Assembly (NCBI RefSeq): GCF_000428885.1
Contig: NZ_AUAU01000012.1
Span: forward strand, 1 to 64,000
Source of the DNA: Geothrix fermentans DSM 14018
Lineage (GTDB): Bacteria > Acidobacteriota > Holophagae > Holophagales > Holophagaceae
Length of the DNA stretch: 64,000 bases
Direction: 5' to 3'
Within the stretch, counting starts at the first letter, position 1; each line of letters starts with the position of its first letter. The notes beneath the pieces are model-generated. The model saw nothing but the letters and a program-made list of their open reading frames with translations. It did not search any database and was not told the DNA's origin. Positions 39,989 through 47,886 of the stretch are shown one piece after another. Made by a program: the position numbers and the translations under genes.

Positions 39989-41836
39989 ATGGCCGTCCGC
40001 TCGAACCTCGACAAGTCCCCCGCCCTCCAGCGCAAGCTCTCGGACCTGCCCCTGCGGCCGGGCTGCTACCTTTATCGCGACCAGAAGGGGAACCTGCTCT
40101 ACATCGGCAAGGCCAAGGTGCTGCGGAACCGGGTGAAGTCCTACTTCCAGAACAAGCACCAGGACGCCAAGACCCGCCGGCTCGTGGCCCGCATCTGGGA
40201 CCTGGAGTTCATCGTCTGCGAGACGGAGCTCGAGGCCCTGGTGCTGGAAAACAACCTCATCAACGAGCACCTGCCGCCCTTCAACATCCTGCTGCGGGAC
40301 GACAAGAGCTACCCCTACGTGAAGCTCACCTGGAAGGAGGCCTTCCCGAAGGTCTTCGTCACGCGGAAAGTGCGCAAGGACGGCGGCCTCTACTACGGGC
40401 CCTTCTTCCCCGCCAGCACCGCCTACCGCACGGCGGAGCTGGTCTACCGCTTCTTCCAGATCCGCGACTGCGACATCGACATCGACGGCAAGCGCGGCCG
40501 GGCCTGCCTCAAGTACCAGCTCCACCGCTGCACGGCGCCCTGCATCGCCGCCGTGAGCCAGGAGGCCTACCGCGAGCAGGCCAAGGAGGCGCGGCTCTTC
40601 CTGGAGGGCAAGCGGGACGAGCTGAAGGCCCGGCTGGAGGCCGCCATGTGGAAGGCCGCCGAGGCCGCCGCCTTCGAGCAGGCCGCCCAGCACCGGGACG
40701 CCCTCCAGCAGGTGGACGCCTGGTTCACCCGCCAGAAGGCCGCCAGTCCGAACCTGGAGGACATGGACGTCTACGGCAGCGCCGTGCTGGACGGCCGGGC
40801 CTGCGTGCACCGCCTCATGCTGCGGGACGGCCGCATGATGGGGCGCCAGGAATACGTGCTGGCGGAGGTCGAGACCTTCGACGGCGCCGTGCTGGCCCAG
40901 GTGCTCCAGCGGGTCTACAGCGCCGATCCCGTGCCCGGCCGCATCCTGGCCGAGGTGGAACCGGAGGATGCCGAGCTGCTGCGGGACTGGCTGGGCGGGA
41001 TGCGGGGATCGAGACCCCAGATCCAGGTGCCGAAGAAGGGCGAGAAGGTGGACCTGCTGGCCATGGCCCGGGAGAACGCCCGGCTTGCCCTGGAGCGCAA
41101 GTTCGAGCCGGCGCGTCTCAACGAGGCCGTGCTGGAGGGCCTGCAGGCCTTCCTGGGCCTCAGCCACCTGCCCCGACGCCTGGAGTGCTTCGACATCAGC
41201 CACGGCCAGGGCCGCGAGGTCGTCGCCAGCTGCGTGGTGTTCAGCGAAGGCGCGCCGGACAAGGCCCGCTACCGTCGCTTCAAGATGACCAACGAGCAGA
41301 ACGACGACTTTGCCAACATGCATGAGGCGGTGACTCGTCGGTACAAGCGCATGCGGGATGAGGGCCAGGAATTCCCGGACCTGGTGCTCATCGACGGTGG
41401 CCTGGGACAGCTCCATGCCGCGGAAGCGGCCCTGAAGGACCTGGGCATCGACCAGCTGGAGCTGGGCAGCCTGGCGAAGAAGGAGGAGCTGGTGTTCCGC
41501 CCCGGATCCAGCGAGCCCCTGCGCATCCCCAAGTCCTCGCCGGTGCTGCAGCTGCTCCAGCGCATCCGCGACGAGGCCCACCGCTTCGCCATCACCTACC
41601 ACCGGGCCCTCAGGGCCAAGCGCACGCTGCAGACGGAATTGACCCAGGTCCCGGGCATCGGTCCCGCCACAGCCCGGAAGCTGCTCCAGACCTTCGGCAG
41701 CGTCACCCGGGTGCGGGAGGCCGGCGAGGCGGCCCTGGTGGAAGCCATCGGCCGGGCCGGCGCCGCCAAGGTGCTGGCCTGGCGGGCCGCCCGGGAAGCG
41801 CCCGGGGCTACTTCCCCGTCCCCTCCAGCCGGCTGA
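39989..41836 (+). CDS. uvrC: Excinuclease ABC subunit UvrC
   Basis: UvrC makes both incisions in nucleotide excision repair. The product (615 aa) has an N-terminal GIY-YIG nuclease (GCYLYRDQKGNLLYIGKAK, about 25-43) with the VKSYFQN block, the UVR interaction region near 200-240, and the RNase H-like C-terminal nuclease (LECFDISHGQGREVVASCVVF, LVLIDGGLGQL). Tandem helix-hairpin-helix motifs (VPGIGPATARKLLQTFGS) end it. The start at 39989 has GGAG 8 bases upstream; the longer frame from 39950 is not supported. It overlaps the convergent Sel1 gene by 29 bp. Confidence 0.96.
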   Translation: MAVRSNLDKSPALQRKLSDLPLRPGCYLYRDQKGNLLYIGKAKVLRNRVKSYFQNKHQDAKTRRLVARIWDLEFIVCETELEALVLENNLINEHLPPFNILLRDDKSYPYVKLTWKEAFPKVFVTRKVRKDGGLYYGPFFPASTAYRTAELVYRFFQIRDCDIDIDGKRGRACLKYQLHRCTAPCIAAVSQEAYREQAKEARLFLEGKRDELKARLEAAMWKAAEAAAFEQAAQHRDALQQVDAWFTRQKAASPNLEDMDVYGSAVLDGRACVHRLMLRDGRMMGRQEYVLAEVETFDGAVLAQVLQRVYSADPVPGRILAEVEPEDAELLRDWLGGMRGSRPQIQVPKKGEKVDLLAMARENARLALERKFEPARLNEAVLEGLQAFLGLSHLPRRLECFDISHGQGREVVASCVVFSEGAPDKARYRRFKMTNEQNDDFANMHEAVTRRYKRMRDEGQEFPDLVLIDGGLGQLHAAEAALKDLGIDQLELGSLAKKEELVFRPGSSEPLRIPKSSPVLQLLQRIRDEAHRFAITYHRALRAKRTLQTELTQVPGIGPATARKLLQTFGSVTRVREAGEAALVEAIGRAGAAKVLAWRAAREAPGATSPSPPAG

Positions 41837-42308
41837 GCTCGGTGCGGGCGACCTCGCTGCCGGCCTCCGCCGCTTTGCGGTACCAGTAGAGGCCCTTGGC
41901 CCGGTCCGGCGGAACGTCGAGGCCGTAGTAGTACATCGCCCCCAGCATCCGCATGGCGTTGGCGTCCCCCGCCTTCGCCTGGTCCAGGTAGGCCCGGGCC
42001 GGTCCCGGGATCTCGGCCTCGGGCGCCGCGGCCGCGGCCTTGGCGGGATGGACCGCCTGACCCGGCGAGGAGCGCAGGAAGACCAGGCCCACCAGCACGG
42101 CGACTCCGCCCAGGAGCAGGGCCAGCTTCCAGCCCCGGGACCGCGGCGGGGGGGCCAGCTTCCGGGGCGTCCCGCCCGGCTCGGCCCCCACCGTGGGAAG
42201 GGCGACGGTCTGATCGGGCGACGGCGCGCCCTGGGTCAGCGGCAGGACCAGCTTCTGCGTCTGGTCCGGCGGGCCTTCCTGGCCGGGACGGGTGTCATGG
42301 TCATTCAT
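41808..42308 (-). CDS. Sel1-repeat membrane protein
   Basis: The 166-aa product has a cytoplasmic Pro/Gln-rich N-terminus, one transmembrane helix (LALLLGGVAVLVGLVFL, about 62-79) and an outward C-terminal part. That part has one clear Sel1 repeat (ANAMRMLGAMYYYGLDVPPDRAKGLYWYRKAAEAG) and a partial second. Sel1 repeats are TPR-like protein-binding helices. The role is unknown. It converges on uvrC with 29 bp of overlap. Confidence 0.82.
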   Translation of the reverse strand: MNDHDTRPGQEGPPDQTQKLVLPLTQGAPSPDQTVALPTVGAEPGGTPRKLAPPPRSRGWKLALLLGGVAVLVGLVFLRSSPGQAVHPAKAAAAAPEAEIPGPARAYLDQAKAGDANAMRMLGAMYYYGLDVPPDRAKGLYWYRKAAEAGSEVARTELSRLEGTGK

Positions 42309-42359
42309 GGGGCCCCCCTGGGGTCGCGATCGGCGCCCCCAAGAATAGATCCAATGGCC

Positions 42360-42833
42360 TCACGAAGCCTCCCCGGGGCCGGGCCCGGAGGCCGCCAGCC
42401 AGTGGCGGCGCCTCGGCACGAAGGCCAGGAACAGCAGCGGGGACAGGATGATGTAGCCGAAGGCGTGGCGTGCCGCGTGCTGCCCAACCAGCAGCCAGTA
42501 GACCAGCCCGTAGAGGCTGCTCAGCTCGAACAGGGCGGCGTAGAGCAGGGTCTCCCGGAGGATCACCCCGGCCCGGTGGGCCTCTGGCACCCGGTGGAAG
42601 GCCTTGAGCACGGTCCCCTTCCGCCAGAGCACCCAGGCGGCGGACAGGAAGACCAGCCCCGTGAAGATGTGGCCCAGCTGGAGGTAGGTGCCCTCGGGCC
42701 GCTCCCCGCCGGGCGGCACCACACCCGCCAGGATCAACGCCCCGATGAGGACCGGCGTGCCCAGGCAGAGGACGAGCCCCACCAGCCGGGCCCGGCCCAC
42801 AGCGGCCTCCCATGACGCAAACGCTGCGCTCAT
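42360..42833 (-). CDS. Hypothetical four-helix integral membrane protein
   Basis: A 157-aa product with about four hydrophobic helices (LVGLVLCLGTPVLIGALILAG; HIFTGLVFLSAAWVLW; ALFELSSLYGLVYWLLVG; FGYIILSPLLFLAFV). It is not recognised. The ATG overlaps the scpA stop (ATGA), so it is co-translated with the chromosome-condensation gene, but a shared role is not evident. The C-terminus is basic (FVPRRRHW). Confidence 0.72.
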   Translation of the reverse strand: MSAAFASWEAAVGRARLVGLVLCLGTPVLIGALILAGVVPPGGERPEGTYLQLGHIFTGLVFLSAAWVLWRKGTVLKAFHRVPEAHRAGVILRETLLYAALFELSSLYGLVYWLLVGQHAARHAFGYIILSPLLFLAFVPRRRHWLAASGPGPGEAS

Positions 42834-43657
42834 GCGGCTTCGGCGGCCTTGACGCGGATCTCCCCGAAGGTCTCGCCCTGGACCAGGGCGATGCGGCCCG
42901 TGCGGACCAGCTCCAGCAGGGCGAGGAAGGTGAGCACCAGATCCTCCCGGGTGCTGACCTGTCCGAGGAGGCCCTGGAAGGGCTTCCACAGGCCGTCCTG
43001 GAGGTCGCGGAGCACCTCCACCACCCGCTGTTCGAGGGTCTTGGGCTGGGTGCGGACCTCCACGGGGGGCGGAGGCAGCAGCCGCTTGAGGGCCTCCCGG
43101 TAGGCGCCCAGCAGATCGAAGAGCGTGGCGCGGATGGGCTCGTCCTCCACGCGCTTGTGGTCCTCTAGGTCCAGGCCCGGGGCGAAGGCGATCTTCTGCC
43201 AGTCGGACTCCCGCGCCGAGAGCTCCCGCGCCGCGGCCTTCACCTGCTGGTAGTCCAGCAGCCGCTGCACCAGTTCCTCGCGGGGATCCTCCTCGCCGGC
43301 TTCCTGGGGCGGCCGCGGCAGCATGAGGCGCGACTTGATCTGGAGCAGCTGGGCCGCCATGGCCACGAACTCCGCGGCGATCTCCAGGTTCAGCTCCTCC
43401 ATGAGCTTCAGGTATTCCATGTACTGCCGTGTGACCTCGGCCATGGGCAGGTTCAGGATGTCCAGCTTCTGTTCGTGGATGAGGTGCAGCAGCAGGTCCA
43501 GGGGCCCGTCGAAGGCCGAGAGGTGCAGCGCCAGCCCGCGGAACTTCGTCTCGAAGCCCTTGGGGGGCTCGAAGGTCCGCGATTCCACAGCCGGAGCCTC
43601 CGGCACGGGCGGAACCTCGGCCACGGATTCGGGGACTTCCTGGGGGGTGTCGGACAT
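42830..43657 (-). CDS. scpA: Segregation and condensation protein A (ScpA)
   Basis: ScpA is the kleisin of the SMC-ScpAB complex. The product (275 aa) has an acidic, Pro-rich N-terminal extension of about 40 residues and then the kleisin N-terminal block FDGPLDLLLHLIHEQKLDI, followed by MAAQLLQIKSRLMLP. The C-terminal winged helix has VLTFLALLELVRTGRI. scpB, often downstream, is replaced here by the small membrane protein. Confidence 0.95.
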   Translation of the reverse strand: MSDTPQEVPESVAEVPPVPEAPAVESRTFEPPKGFETKFRGLALHLSAFDGPLDLLLHLIHEQKLDILNLPMAEVTRQYMEYLKLMEELNLEIAAEFVAMAAQLLQIKSRLMLPRPPQEAGEEDPREELVQRLLDYQQVKAAARELSARESDWQKIAFAPGLDLEDHKRVEDEPIRATLFDLLGAYREALKRLLPPPPVEVRTQPKTLEQRVVEVLRDLQDGLWKPFQGLLGQVSTREDLVLTFLALLELVRTGRIALVQGETFGEIRVKAAEAA

Positions 43658-43693
43658 GGCGTGATTCTACCCTCCTCCGCCTTCCGCCATCAC

Positions 43694-43725
43694 GGAAACA
43701 GGCGCCCGGTGAGGGCGCCTGTTCC
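43694..43725 (-). terminator. Hairpin terminator after the secreted two-domain protein
   Basis: A long inverted repeat (AACAGGCGCCC / GGGCGCCTGTT around GGTGA) lies 17 bp beyond the stop of the leftward gene at 43742 and is followed on that strand by TTTCC. It also separates that gene from scpA. Confidence 0.7.
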
Positions 43726-43741
43726 TGGAGCAGGGGTGAGC

Positions 43742-44767
43742 CTAGCGGCAGACCACCGCGTGGGCCACGATCCAGACACCGCCGCCATCCACGTCGGCCA
43801 GGGGGACCGTGAACGAGGTCGAGGTCTCATAGCCGAAGAGGTAGTCGGTGTTGCCGTACTGCCCTGGGGCGATGGTGGTCGGGGCGTCATCCCCGGCGAA
43901 GAGGTGGGCCTCCTTGAGGTGGTACCCCGAGACGGTGATCGTGTAGGTCACGGTCACGTTGGTCCCGTCCCAGGCGACGGTGACCGTTCCCACCTTCACG
44001 CCGTTGGCCGTGTTGTTGAGGCCGGCGCCCGCCCAGAGATCGAAGGTCCGGGTTCCCGGGGTGAGGAGCTTGATGGCCCAGCCCCAGCGGTTGCGGGTGA
44101 GGTTCAGGGAGGGGAGGTTCTCTGGATTGCTCTTCCGGTCGGTGGTCCAGACGTAGCAGCCCTTGGCATAGGCCGTGGCGCAGCACTCGGTGGGCGGAGG
44201 CCCGAAGTCGCAGCAGACCGTGTAGACACCGTAGAACCACCAGCGTGGGCCGCTGCCGGCCGTGCCGCCTCCGAAGGCAGTCTGGTGCGCTCCGGTGGTG
44301 TCGCCGTCCATGAAGACTTCGGCGTGGGTCACGACGTAGAGGGGCGTGCCGCAGGCGCTGTTCGCGTCCTGGATCAGCAGGTCATGGAAGGGGATGGTGA
44401 AGGTGTAGGTGGTGAGCCCTGTGGCATCCACCTTGTAGGGGAACTGCCCGGGGATGGGGATCCCGGCGTTGGGCCCGTTCTGAACCTTGGGCATGTTGGC
44501 GAGGTCGTTCCCCACCCACACCTGCAGGTTGCCGAAGGCCGCGCTCCCGTAGGACAGCGTGTAGGTCACGTACAGGTTGTCCAGGTCATTGGATACGGTG
44601 ACGGATCCGACATTGGTGGTCTGCCCGGCCGTGAGGTCCCAGGTGGTGGTGCCGCAGCCCGCCGTCTGGGCCTGGGCATTCCCGGCGCCGAACAGCAGCA
44701 GCAGGGCGAGGGCCGCCGCGGACCTGCGGAACATCCGGCAGGCCGTTTCGAGAAGATGGTGGGTCAT
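43742..44767 (-). CDS. Secreted protein with two related beta-rich domains
   Basis: The 341-aa product has a signal peptide (about 15-34, ending AQAQ). Two internally related domains are visible. Domain 1 (about 38-165) and domain 2 (about 237-341) share the order G-VTV-D---V-VTYT, then a short aromatic or Leu segment and G-D, then GQFPY or GQYGN, then a TF-x-P-x-D block and V-HA-V. A Cys-rich linker with CCATAYAKGC and NRWGWAIKL lies between them. I recall the RWGW-FDLWAGAG layout from surface proteins of Bacteroidota but no defined function. A good GGAGG Shine-Dalgarno precedes the ATG. It lies downstream of the PilZ gene (70-bp gap), so the two may be transcribed together. Confidence 0.78.
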   Translation of the reverse strand: MTHHLLETACRMFRRSAAALALLLLFGAGNAQAQTAGCGTTTWDLTAGQTTNVGSVTVSNDLDNLYVTYTLSYGSAAFGNLQVWVGNDLANMPKVQNGPNAGIPIPGQFPYKVDATGLTTYTFTIPFHDLLIQDANSACGTPLYVVTHAEVFMDGDTTGAHQTAFGGGTAGSGPRWWFYGVYTVCCDFGPPPTECCATAYAKGCYVWTTDRKSNPENLPSLNLTRNRWGWAIKLLTPGTRTFDLWAGAGLNNTANGVKVGTVTVAWDGTNVTVTYTITVSGYHLKEAHLFAGDDAPTTIAPGQYGNTDYLFGYETSTSFTVPLADVDGGGVWIVAHAVVCR

Positions 44768-44837
44768 GGTGGTTCCTCCAAAGGGGTTAAAGGTGAATTG
44801 ATGGAAGTTGACGCCTGAAGATCGACTCTGCCGGCCC

Positions 44838-45140
44838 TCAGGCCAGGAACTGGAGACCGACCCGGAAGCCTCCGGGCACCTCCAGGGACCACCTCACTTC
44901 GGACATGACGGGAACCGGCGTGTGGCTGGCCTCGAAGGGGAGGAGCAATCTGAGGATCTCGCCCGGGCGCATGGCGTCGTTTGTGAGGAATCCCGCGCCC
45001 CGGGCGCTGATGTCGTACCCCACTGCCTGGCCCATGGGTGCCTGGGCAGGCCGCACCATCGAGGCCGTCCGCTCGAACTGCACCACCAAATTCAGGGTGG
45101 TCCGGGGGATGATCCGATGGTCTGGATGGACATTCGGCAT
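44838..45140 (-). CDS. PilZ-domain protein
   Basis: A single PilZ domain of 100 aa. Both halves of the c-di-GMP site are present: R-x3-R at R9 and R13 (HRIIPRTT), and D-x-S-x2-G at D43-G48 (YDISARG). The later LRLLLPF, VPVMSEVRW and FRVGLQF strands fit the fold. It should therefore bind cyclic di-GMP and act through a partner. Candidates by position are the downstream secreted protein and, in the window, the type IV pilus genes; both links are speculative. Confidence 0.88.
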   Translation of the reverse strand: MPNVHPDHRIIPRTTLNLVVQFERTASMVRPAQAPMGQAVGYDISARGAGFLTNDAMRPGEILRLLLPFEASHTPVPVMSEVRWSLEVPGGFRVGLQFLA

Positions 45141-45231
45141 GAAGAAAGGCTAGATAGAAAGGCCGATCCCCCCAATCCCCTCGAAAGTGTGTTTTTTTCT
45201 TACCAGACTCCATGCGCCGAAAGGATGACTC

Positions 45232-45789
45232 TTGAATCAAGCGCACACGGACCTCTCGGACATCGTGCGCCGCCGCGCCGCGCCCGGCATCCTCGTGGTG
45301 GATCTGGGCGGTCGGGTTGTGTTCGCCAACGAGCCTGCCCTCGCCACGCTCGCCGCCCTGGGCTTTCCGGACCCGGACGCCTGGACACCGCCGGGTGAGG
45401 TCGTTCAGCTGTGCCGCCGTGCGCTGGAGGGCCAGGCGACGGCCCTCACCCTCCAGGCCGAGGGGATCGGCAGGGAGGACTCACTGTCCTGCGCCCTGCG
45501 GGCCTTCCCGTTGGCCCCCCCGGGAGGCGGCGCCAGCCCGACCCACGTCATGATCCTGCTGGAGGGGGTCGTCGCCAAACACCAGGTGGACCTTGAGAAG
45601 GCGCGCCGGGCCTTCGATCTCTCCCGGCGCGAGCTGGAGGTCCTGAACCTCATCAACCTCGGCTGTTCCAACAAGAAGATCGCCGACCAGCTCTACCTGT
45701 CCGAATACACGATCAAGGACCACATCAAGAGCCTGATGAAGAAGCTGGGGGTGAGCTCCCGCAGCGAGGCCGTGGCCCTGCTGCGCTGA
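45232..45789 (+). CDS. LuxR-family transcriptional regulator with PAS-like N-terminus
   Basis: The 185-aa product has an N-terminal PAS-like segment (APGILVVDLGGRVVFANEPALATL, about 17-40) and a C-terminal LuxR helix-turn-helix (LSRRELEVLNLINLGCSNKKIADQLYLSEYTIKDHIKSLMKKLGV, about 129-173). There is no receiver domain. The start is TTG at 45232, supported by AAGGA 7 bases upstream; no ATG is near the N-terminus. It is divergent from the PilZ gene across 91 bp and may control it. Confidence 0.87.
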   Translation: MNQAHTDLSDIVRRRAAPGILVVDLGGRVVFANEPALATLAALGFPDPDAWTPPGEVVQLCRRALEGQATALTLQAEGIGREDSLSCALRAFPLAPPGGGASPTHVMILLEGVVAKHQVDLEKARRAFDLSRRELEVLNLINLGCSNKKIADQLYLSEYTIKDHIKSLMKKLGVSSRSEAVALLR

Positions 45790-45835
45790 GGGCGGCCATG
45801 GCCGAAAGAAGCGACCCAGGCCACAATGGAAGGCC

Positions 45836-46720
45836 ATGGCCCGCCCTCCTGTCCTCCCCGGCCCCCGTCCCGATTGGCTGAAGATCCGCGTGCCGGCGCC
45901 GGAGGTGGTGGCGGAGGTCGAGGGGCTGATCCGCGAGCAGCGGCTGGTGACGGTCTGCGAGGAGGCCCGCTGCCCCAACCTGCACGAGTGCTGGGGCGTC
46001 CACCGCACGGCCACCTTCATGCTCATGGGCGACGTCTGCACCCGGCACTGCGGATTCTGCAACGTGGGCAAGGGCCGTCCCGGCGAGCTGGACCCCGAGG
46101 AGCCCCAGCGCGTGGCCGAGGCCGTGGCCCGGCTGGGCCTGAAGTTCGCCGTGGTCACCTCCGTGAACCGCGATGACCTGCCGGACGGCGGCTCGACGCA
46201 CTTCGCCGCCACCATCCAGTGGATCCGAACCCTCTCCCCCCACTGCGGCGTGGAGGTGCTCATCCCCGATTTCCGGGGCCGGGAGGCCGATCTGCTCACC
46301 GTCCTGGAAGCCCGGCCCGATGTGCTGAACCACAACGTAGAGACCGTGCCCCACCTCTACCGGCGGGTGCGGCCAGACGCGGACTATGCCCAGAGCCTTG
46401 AGGTCCTGCGCCGGACGGCGGAGTGGCGGGACGTCCACGCGCCGGCCATGCGCGTAAAGAGCGGCATCATGGTGGGCCTGGGGGAAACCTCTGAGCAGGT
46501 GCTCGCCCTCATGGCGGACTGGCGCGCCTCCCGCGTGGACATCGCCACCATCGGCCAGTACCTCCCGCCCTCGGAGCTGCACCTGCCCCTGGACCGCTTC
46601 GTGGAGCCCGCCGAGTTCGACCTGTACCGCCGGAAGGGCCTCGAGATGGGCTTCCAGCGTGTCGAATCCGCACCCCTGGTGCGGTCCAGCTACCACGCCA
46701 AGGAGAGCTTCGAGGGCTGA
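45836..46720 (+). CDS. lipA: Lipoyl synthase LipA
   Basis: LipA is the radical-SAM enzyme that inserts two sulfurs into protein-bound octanoyl groups to make lipoyl cofactors. The product (294 aa) has the auxiliary cluster cysteines C41, C46 and C52, the radical-SAM motif C68-x3-C72-x2-C75 (CTRHCGFC), and the C-terminal SSYHA motif (residues about 286-290) with its ligand serine. It stands between the LuxR-type regulator and the convergent response regulator-GcvH gene. lipB is not in the window. Confidence 0.97.
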   Translation: MARPPVLPGPRPDWLKIRVPAPEVVAEVEGLIREQRLVTVCEEARCPNLHECWGVHRTATFMLMGDVCTRHCGFCNVGKGRPGELDPEEPQRVAEAVARLGLKFAVVTSVNRDDLPDGGSTHFAATIQWIRTLSPHCGVEVLIPDFRGREADLLTVLEARPDVLNHNVETVPHLYRRVRPDADYAQSLEVLRRTAEWRDVHAPAMRVKSGIMVGLGETSEQVLALMADWRASRVDIATIGQYLPPSELHLPLDRFVEPAEFDLYRRKGLEMGFQRVESAPLVRSSYHAKESFEG

Positions 46721-46755
46721 GCGCCCCCGAAACCCTCCACGGATCAGCCCTGCCC

Positions 46756-47877
46756 TCAGGCCTTGGCGTGCTCGTCCTGCCCCAGGAACTGCTTTTCGAA
46801 GGTGGACCAGTCCAGGGTGCCCGCGGCCAGCGGCGTCTCCGCCGTACGGAAGCGGGTGATCTCCTCCTGGTACCAGTCGATGACGGGCTGGCCGATCTTG
46901 AGGCCCGGCAGCTCGCCCGCGAGGTCGCTGGGCGCCATCAGGCAGACCCAGCCGCGGTCATAGGGGCTGTGGATCAGCTCGGCGGGATCCGTGAGCAGGC
47001 CGGCGTTGTCGTGCTCGATGCGGCCGCTGAGGGGGGCGGCCACGTGCACTTCGCCGGCGGTGCCCTTCAGGGTGAACAGGGGTTCGCCCTGGCGGATGGT
47101 CTTCCCGCGCTCCGGCAGCACCACGCCCTTCACGGTGCCGAGGGCCTTGCGCACGAAGTCGTCGATGCCCACCCGGACCTGGCCCTCCGGCTCGATGCGG
47201 ACCCAGGCGTGACCCGGGGACAGGAAGGCGCCGCCGGGCACGCAGAACTCGCTGGCGGACACCACCTCGGCCATCTCCGGGGCCACCACGCGGACGTTGG
47301 GCCGCCGCTGGGCCTCGAGGCGGGCCTCCCGCTTGATGAGGAGCTTCTTCGCGAACTCCGCCAGCTCGTCGGCGGTGAAGGGCTTCTGGACGTACTCGCA
47401 GGCGCCGTGCTGGAGCGTCTGCACCGCGGTGTCGATGCTGCCGTAGCCCGTGATCACCACCACGTCCAGATCAGGCCGCAGGTGCTTGGCCGCCTTCACC
47501 ACCTCGACGCCGTCCATGTCCGGCATCTTGAGGTCGGTGAAGAGGAAGTCGTAGTCGTGGCGCTGGATGAGGCCCAGGGCTTCGGGGCCGTGCTCCACGG
47601 TGTCCACGCTGAAGCCCTCGAGCACGAGGATGCGGCGGAAGGAGTCGAGCACCACGGCCTCGTCGTCCACGGCCAGGATGCGGGCCCTGGGGTTCGGGAC
47701 CTCCACGCGCTTGAGGCTCTTGGCCTCGTAGGTGAAGTCCAGGTGGATGGCCGTGTTCAGCACGGCCTCCCGGGCCTGCCGCTCGCGCTTCTCATGCGCG
47801 CGGCGGAGGCTCGTGCGCACCAGGAAGTCGATGCCCACGAAGGCGACGAACATGAAGAGGATCAACAGGGCGGTCAT
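46756..47877 (-). CDS. Membrane-anchored response regulator fused to a GcvH-like domain
   Basis: A 373-aa protein: N-terminal membrane helix (about 3-20), receiver domain (about 66-182, acidic pair D71/D72, phosphoacceptor D115 in FTDLKMPD, K165), then a glycine-cleavage H-like domain (about 222-315). The H-like region aligns without gaps to E. coli GcvH from memory (HAWVR, LPERGKTIRQGE, APLSG, SPYDRGWV). At the lipoyl-lysine position it has A274; a lysine lies three residues earlier (K271), so classical lipoylation is doubtful. There is no DNA-binding output domain. It is the last gene of a four-gene operon with a sensor kinase 9 bp upstream, which presumably phosphorylates it. Output is likely by protein contact at the membrane; the target is unknown. 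Confidence 0.85.
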   Translation of the reverse strand: MTALLILFMFVAFVGIDFLVRTSLRRAHEKRERQAREAVLNTAIHLDFTYEAKSLKRVEVPNPRARILAVDDEAVVLDSFRRILVLEGFSVDTVEHGPEALGLIQRHDYDFLFTDLKMPDMDGVEVVKAAKHLRPDLDVVVITGYGSIDTAVQTLQHGACEYVQKPFTADELAEFAKKLLIKREARLEAQRRPNVRVVAPEMAEVVSASEFCVPGGAFLSPGHAWVRIEPEGQVRVGIDDFVRKALGTVKGVVLPERGKTIRQGEPLFTLKGTAGEVHVAAPLSGRIEHDNAGLLTDPAELIHSPYDRGWVCLMAPSDLAGELPGLKIGQPVIDWYQEEITRFRTAETPLAAGTLDWSTFEKQFLGQDEHAKA

Positions 47878-47886
47878 GGAAACCTC

